Assembly: GCA_029255685.2 (NCBI GenBank)
Contig: CM055318.2
Coordinates: 11,661,001 to 11,725,000, forward strand
Direction of reading: 5' to 3'
Source of the DNA: Silene conica
Lineage: Eukaryota; Streptophyta; Magnoliopsida; Caryophyllales; Caryophyllaceae
Length of the DNA stretch: 64,000 nucleotides
A program made the position numbers and the translations under genes. Positions 59,723 to 64,000 of this stretch are shown here, in pieces (positions within the stretch are counted from its first letter, which is position 1; every line of letters begins with the position of its first letter). Under the pieces are notes generated by a model. It did no database searches. It saw only the letters and a program-made list of their open reading frames with translations, and was not told the DNA's origin.

Positions 59723-60116
59723 TGTAGAGGACGGTATGTCACCGACATCATGTGTTGGCATGTGTCACATTGTTTTTAGAAGTGGGGATTGTGGATTAGA
59801 TTAGGCCTACCCATATCTGATCAATTCAATGTTCGGTGGCACAAAGTATTGTCTTTTATTATTTAATGGTTTATTCTTTAGTTAGGTGCTTAGGTGGTTT
59901 TAGGCATTAGTTTTGGACACCACCACATTCCAAATACCTATCTACATGACTATATGTCTACATCCCATTTGTTTTTTGGAACAGTTTTCGAACTTTAACG
60001 GTAAATAAGTTGGGGAATAAAAAATGAAATAAAAAGTTATTAGATTATAAAAAAAATTATTTACACTTCTTTTTATGAAATTTTCCATAAAAAAATCTTT
60101 AAGGAAAAAAAAAGTA
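59723..60116. other. Upstream region of the small gene
   Basis: Probable promoter-distal sequence, AT-rich, no gene. A CACCGACATCATG word near 59740 contains the DRE/CRT-like core CCGAC, which could be chance. Confidence 0.35.
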
Positions 60117-60386
60117 CTTCCTCCATTCCAATCAATTCTATACATTTGCTTTATTTACGTTTGTTAATACCCGTATTTTTTTTGTTAATATATTTAGTTA
60201 CATATCGATAGAAATTATGAAACTTTGATATTCACAATATACTTGGTAAGACAATTTAAACAAGATCTCACGTGACTATCTTTTATGTTATATATTAGAA
60301 GTTGTGTCGAAAATTCACTCGATTTATTAATAGTGTCCCCAAAAAGTGAACTACGGAGTATATAGAATTGATTGGCATGGAGGAAG
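60117..60386. mobile_element. Stowaway-like MITE, 270 bp
   Basis: Starts CTTCCTCCATTCCAATCAAT and ends with the inverted ATTGATTGGCATGGAGGAAG, with TA on each side (60115-60116, 60387-60388). Confidence 0.8.
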
Positions 60387-60445
60387 TAACATATAGACCT
60401 TAAAAAATAAGGATAGAGTGGAGATTGCAATAAAATGATACATAT

Positions 60446-60633
60446 TGTCGTTGAAGACGGACACTATCTGTCACAAGCTGAAAACGGATAATGTTCTATC
60501 ACAAAAAGCAGGTGGAACAAGCCATGAAATTCTCCATTTGTCTCCACTTGTTCTCCCACTTGCCTTGTTGTGAGAGAAATACTATCCGTTTTTAGCTGAT
60601 GGATAATATCCGTTTTCAACAAGACTCTTTGAT
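60446..60633. mobile_element. MITE with 'GTYGTTGAARACGG' ends
   Basis: GTCGTTGAAGACGGACACTATC at the left pairs with GATAATATCCGTTTTCAACAAGAC at the right. Internal 'acaagctgaaaacggataat' and 'atccgtttttagctga' are also inverse copies, so most of it folds up. Confidence 0.65.
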
Positions 60634-61101
60634 AAATGAAACCGCCTTAAAATAGGCTCGTAGAGAAAGTAGTACTATTTTTTAGTGGCCGAAAGGGAAT
60701 ATTCTATGGGACTTTTAGGCATAACACACGCCTTTGTTTTCAATTCGTTTGACTTGTCGTGCAAGGCATGATTATAGAAGTAGTAGTTTCTAGACTTTGA
60801 GGATGATTATCCATTCCAAAGCATAATCATTCCAAAGCAAATGTGAATATATGAGACTGAAAAGATTACACGTGCTTCAGATTGTTTTAAGTACTTCAAA
60901 GCAAATTTGAATCTCTCTATTGATTAGTAGTTTTGTACTCAGCTCACATTAAGGTACTAAGGTGCATGGTTTACACATGTTTCCCGGTCTCCGGCTGCCT
61001 ACGCGATGGTTAAAGCGAGCTGATCTGAATTAAATAAAGTTTAATTAAACTGAATAGAGATATTTAAAAGAGCTGAAATTTAGAAAACCAAGATTTACTT
61101 A
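60634..61101. other. Intergenic sequence
   Basis: No gene or complete repeat recognised. 'tccaaagc' words are repeated near 60810-60840. Confidence 0.35.
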
Positions 61102-61489
61102 GGGTAAGATTATTGCTAGTCTTGAGACAGGTCTTTAGCAAGTCTTAAGACAAGACTCACCCAAAACTACCAATAATCTACGAAAATCTTAACAAAGTCT
61201 TAAGTTGAGTCTTGGATATTCAAGACTCAACTTAAGACTTTGGTGAGTCTTGACCCCACCTTTTATTGAAATTATCCAATGAATAGTTGTCACGTGTCAT
61301 TACTTTTTGTAAAAAAAAAAGTAATGTAAAAAAAAGTAAAGTTTCAGATAATGTATAAAGTCTAAAGTGGGTCTAAGGTAAGTCTGAAGAATAAAGAAAT
61401 AATAGTAGTTAGTGGAGAGCTGATGTGTCAGAGTCTTAAGACTTTGGCCGATCTGACCAATAATGTTAGTCTGACCAATAATGTTACCC
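61102..61489. mobile_element. Tourist/Harbinger-like MITE with central perfect hairpin
   Basis: Starts GGGTAAGATTATTG and ends CATTATTGG... in inverse (AATAATGTTACCC), flanked by TTA (61099-61101, 61490-61492). In the middle a perfect 20-bp stem (61195-61214 with 61221-61240) closes on a 6-nt loop. Confidence 0.75.
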
Positions 61490-61492
61490 TTA

Positions 61493-62300
61493 GGAAAAAG
61501 AGCAACCGCCTTGCAGAATATATCGGTATTAAGAGGATGATTATTGCAAATTCTGGTACACAACGATTGGTGTTGCTGATATTTTATCCATATATATCCT
61601 TCCATTTCTTCTTTTATTAACTACTATTGCTTTAGTGAGGGTGTATAACTGTATATTAAGTCTTAACGGAATTAGGGTGTATAACTGTATATTAAGTCTT
61701 AACGGAATTTTTAAACCATTTTACAGAACGTAAACTGAATGCATCACAACGTGATCATAAAATAAACAATCCTACTAATAGATAATATGAACTTTTTGAG
61801 TTATTGAGAGGCGCAAGTTCAGTATTACAAACGACATGACGGCGAATCAACCAAAAAACAAACTAAAGAGGCGTAACTCTATTACGGAGGACATGATGCC
61901 ATGATGTTGAACAGCGGCCTACTATAGACTCCCAATCTCAACCACCATGCCGACCAGGCGACCACGTACAGAGATGGTGAAACAACCAAAAAACACCCTG
62001 ATGATGTAACTTGCAAGGAAATGCTCCAAGCATTACTTATCAAGACACAGGTTGCTGTCTCATGGCTGGTCATCATCAGTTCACAGCTTTATAAAACATC
62101 TTTGCATTAGCAATATAACACTTTATCAGGTTACGGGCTGTACAATACGTATCTAATGAAAACTATAATTGACTGCATAATTCCCATAGAGATAAACTTG
62201 ACTGTACAGTTAGACATACGTGTAAAGGTTCATCACGTGGAAGAGTGTGTTGGTGGGAAGTCGAGAGAGATTATTGTCAGGATTACTACCTGATGCAATT
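61493..62300. other. 3' flank of the Cys-rich protein gene
   Basis: No coding region. A 30-bp phrase ('tgtataactgtatattaagtc') is directly repeated at about 61640 and 61679. The stretch before 62300 is probably 3' untranslated region of the minus-strand gene. Confidence 0.4.
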
Positions 62301-63488
62301 CTAACATCGGGGTTGTAGAAGGCCAAGAGCGTTAAGCTGCTCTACATGATCTGCTGGCAGAGGTGGGGGAGTCCAACCAGAACCCGTCATCTTATCACCA
62401 ACATCCTCGACCACATATTCCTGGAAATCATTAAAAGCGGTTTCATTACTAGGACTGATAATATAAAAACTTGTATATATATTAGTTGTTCGTCTGTGAC
62501 ACAACCTTATAGTGTGAGACTATGAGAGATCACTGAAAAGATATGGCGGAAAAGAATTATACTGAAACTTATTAAAATACACTTATCATTTTCATATACA
62601 GCACTACATATTAAACAAATGTTTAAAGAAGCAAAAATGAACAATGCAAAATTTAAGATTCGAATATGATCTCCAAACTAAAATTAGGCCAAATGAAATT
62701 CAAAGAACTACAACAAATAATCTCTAGCAGCACAAGATCACAAGGTGGCGTGTAACTGCATGAGATAATAATTAATTTGATTCATCAGGTAACAAGCAGT
62801 GGCAGAGTCAGAATCATGAAGTATGGGGTCAATTCTAATGTAATTGTTATTGATTTCGTTTATTACCGGGTCTTAAAGACATAAAATTTTCAAATCATAA
62901 ATAATTTTTGATGAAAAACGTCAATTATGGAAAAGTTGTGGGGCCTCAAGACTCCACTACCTTGTATGCGGCTACGCCACTGGTAACAAGGGAGAACAGA
63001 ACAATACTATTGAAATTCAGATTCAACACGCGGCCACTTCAAATGTACTAGAACGTAAAATGACTGGGATAAATGCAATTCCACATTGTAGTATATACTC
63101 GGTATCATTTGTCCACACCAATGGGGGTGCAATGCAGCCCCCTGGATACCCCTGAAATCGACTCCGGTAATATAGAAGAGGCGTAACAAAAGAGACTGGT
63201 CGAATGCTGAAATATAAACTTCACGTCCATGACAACGTTATCCCAAAGCCTCAATGGCTCCTAGGGGGTAGATATACATAGCTTCATCAGAGTGAAAACA
63301 CAAGAAATTGTGTTCAAATGACCCATGATAGAATTGCGGAAAGAGGAGCAAGCATAACTCTACGTTGGCGAAAAAAGCTGCAAATGTCACTTTTCCGGGT
63401 AAAACCGTTGACTGGTGGTACTCATGAACTGATTTCAAAATTTATCATCATCGAAATTGTCCTTGTGGTGACACCTACAGACACACAT

Positions 63489-63550
<62 letters not shown>

Positions 63551-64000
63551 CATGCACAAAAAAACATTGGCAAAAAAGGATGGATGTTTTACCTTGGTTA
63601 GGATACGCTTTGCAAGAATGTGGTAATGTCGTTGCCAAATACGTTGACCAACCATCGTAGCCACAAGTACACTATAGAATATGCCTATCACTGCAAATAA
63701 AACCACTACCATCAAAGCCACTATAAATATCACTGGTAGACCACCATCCCCAGAATCTCCAACACAGTTCCCACAGTCGCAGCTCCCACAATCACCAGCT
63801 GCATCACTACTACCTTCACAGCATCCTTCTTCACAGCACCCACATTGACCACCTGGAATGTCACAGCAGGGACCACCATTGCTCCACAAATAATAATTGC
63901 CTGTGAAATAGCTATTTGCACCTGCTCTACATGGACAAACAATAACAATTGCAGGACCTTGAGAATTCACTTCGATACAATAAATAGTAGAGAAGAGAAA
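62301..64000 (-). CDS. Cys-rich single-membrane-span protein, 3' part (runs off the right edge)
   Basis: Two exons on the minus strand: 64000-63593 and 62420-62301, joined in phase at K/E (AACCAAG/gtaaaac ... ttccag/GAATATG). The frame is open to the window edge, so the N-terminus is outside or in an earlier exon. The visible part has CPCRAGANSYFTGNYYLW, then about 45 residues with 15 Cys (GGQCGCCEEGCCEG; CGSCDCGNC), one hydrophobic span (LPVIFIVALMVVVLFAVIG), a HYHILAKRILTK segment and the C-terminal EYVVEDVGDKMTGSGWTPPP. The Cys cluster could bind metal or form disulfides; family not recognised. The intron carries a hAT MITE and an (AC)n tract near the donor. Confidence 0.7.
62797..62982. 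mobile_element. hAT-type MITE, 186 bp, in an intron
   Basis: Starts CAGTGGCAGAGTC and ends CTACGCCACTG, flanked by GTAACAAG on both sides (62789-62796, 62983-62990). Confidence 0.85.
63481..63550. repeat. (AC)n microsatellite
   Basis: About 70 bp of CA/AC repeats, about 40 bp inside the intron from the donor of the Cys-rich gene. Long Val/Cys frames here are by-products. Confidence 0.95.

Noticed and set aside
63318..63626. Frame with Thr-His repeats
   Set aside because: By-product of the (AC)n tract in an intron.

Overview
This window is AT-rich nuclear DNA from a flowering plant. Genes have introns with GT/AG borders and plant TATA boxes (TATAAATA), and the repeats are plant families: Helitrons, Stowaway- and Tourist-type MITEs, hAT, MULE/FAR1 and LTR elements. 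Repeat style and short words such as 'acggagta' fit a eudicot, possibly Caryophyllales, but that placement is weak. There is no bacterial or organellar content.

Layout. 1-14.3 kb is layered transposon sequence: a non-autonomous Helitron (496-3092), a Ty1/copia 3' remnant split by a solo LTR (3832-6749), a Harbinger-type element (7205-10343) split by a minus-strand Helitron (7358-10218), and a satellite of about 98-bp units (10.9-13.4 kb). 14.3-23.7 kb is a MULE-like gene cluster: an intact small FAR1-domain protein, a decayed FAR1/MULE transposase, an intact XS-domain protein and the end of a ULP1-like protein. The spacers between these genes are packed with the short motif AGTGTTAYA. 23736-29086 is a large near-perfect palindrome (arms about 2.64 kb, 79-bp spacer) built from ULP-like gene pieces and a piece of a host gene. 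Its right arm runs into a broken inverted copy (to 31156) of the 5' part of that host gene.

31.9-47.1 kb is a Helitron inside a Helitron. The inner one (32894-46996, 14.1 kb) has both termini. Its two genes, an RPA70-like protein (492 aa) and a Rep/helicase (1584 aa), splice in silico into uninterrupted reading frames, so it looks potentially autonomous. 47.1-50.98 kb is more repeat sequence, including an insertion with an 8-bp target duplication in the promoter region of the next gene. 51457-57854 is a complete host gene for a CID-domain (RPRD/Rtt103-type) protein of 494 aa with a 1.6-kb long-TIR element in its last intron. 57.9-64 kb holds MITEs, a small 76-aa gene (minus), and the 3' end of a Cys-rich single-membrane-span protein gene (minus) running off the right edge.

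How parts may work together. The MULE cluster joins transposase, XS protein, DUF1985/ULP-like protein and motif arrays in one unit, resembling the VANDAL/VANC anti-silencing arrangement. The adjacent palindrome resembles the Mu killer situation, in which an inverted duplicate of a transposon gene makes hairpin RNA that silences the family. Both readings are inferences from layout. The palindrome also carries 62 bp of host CID-gene exon, so the intact gene could be a bystander target.
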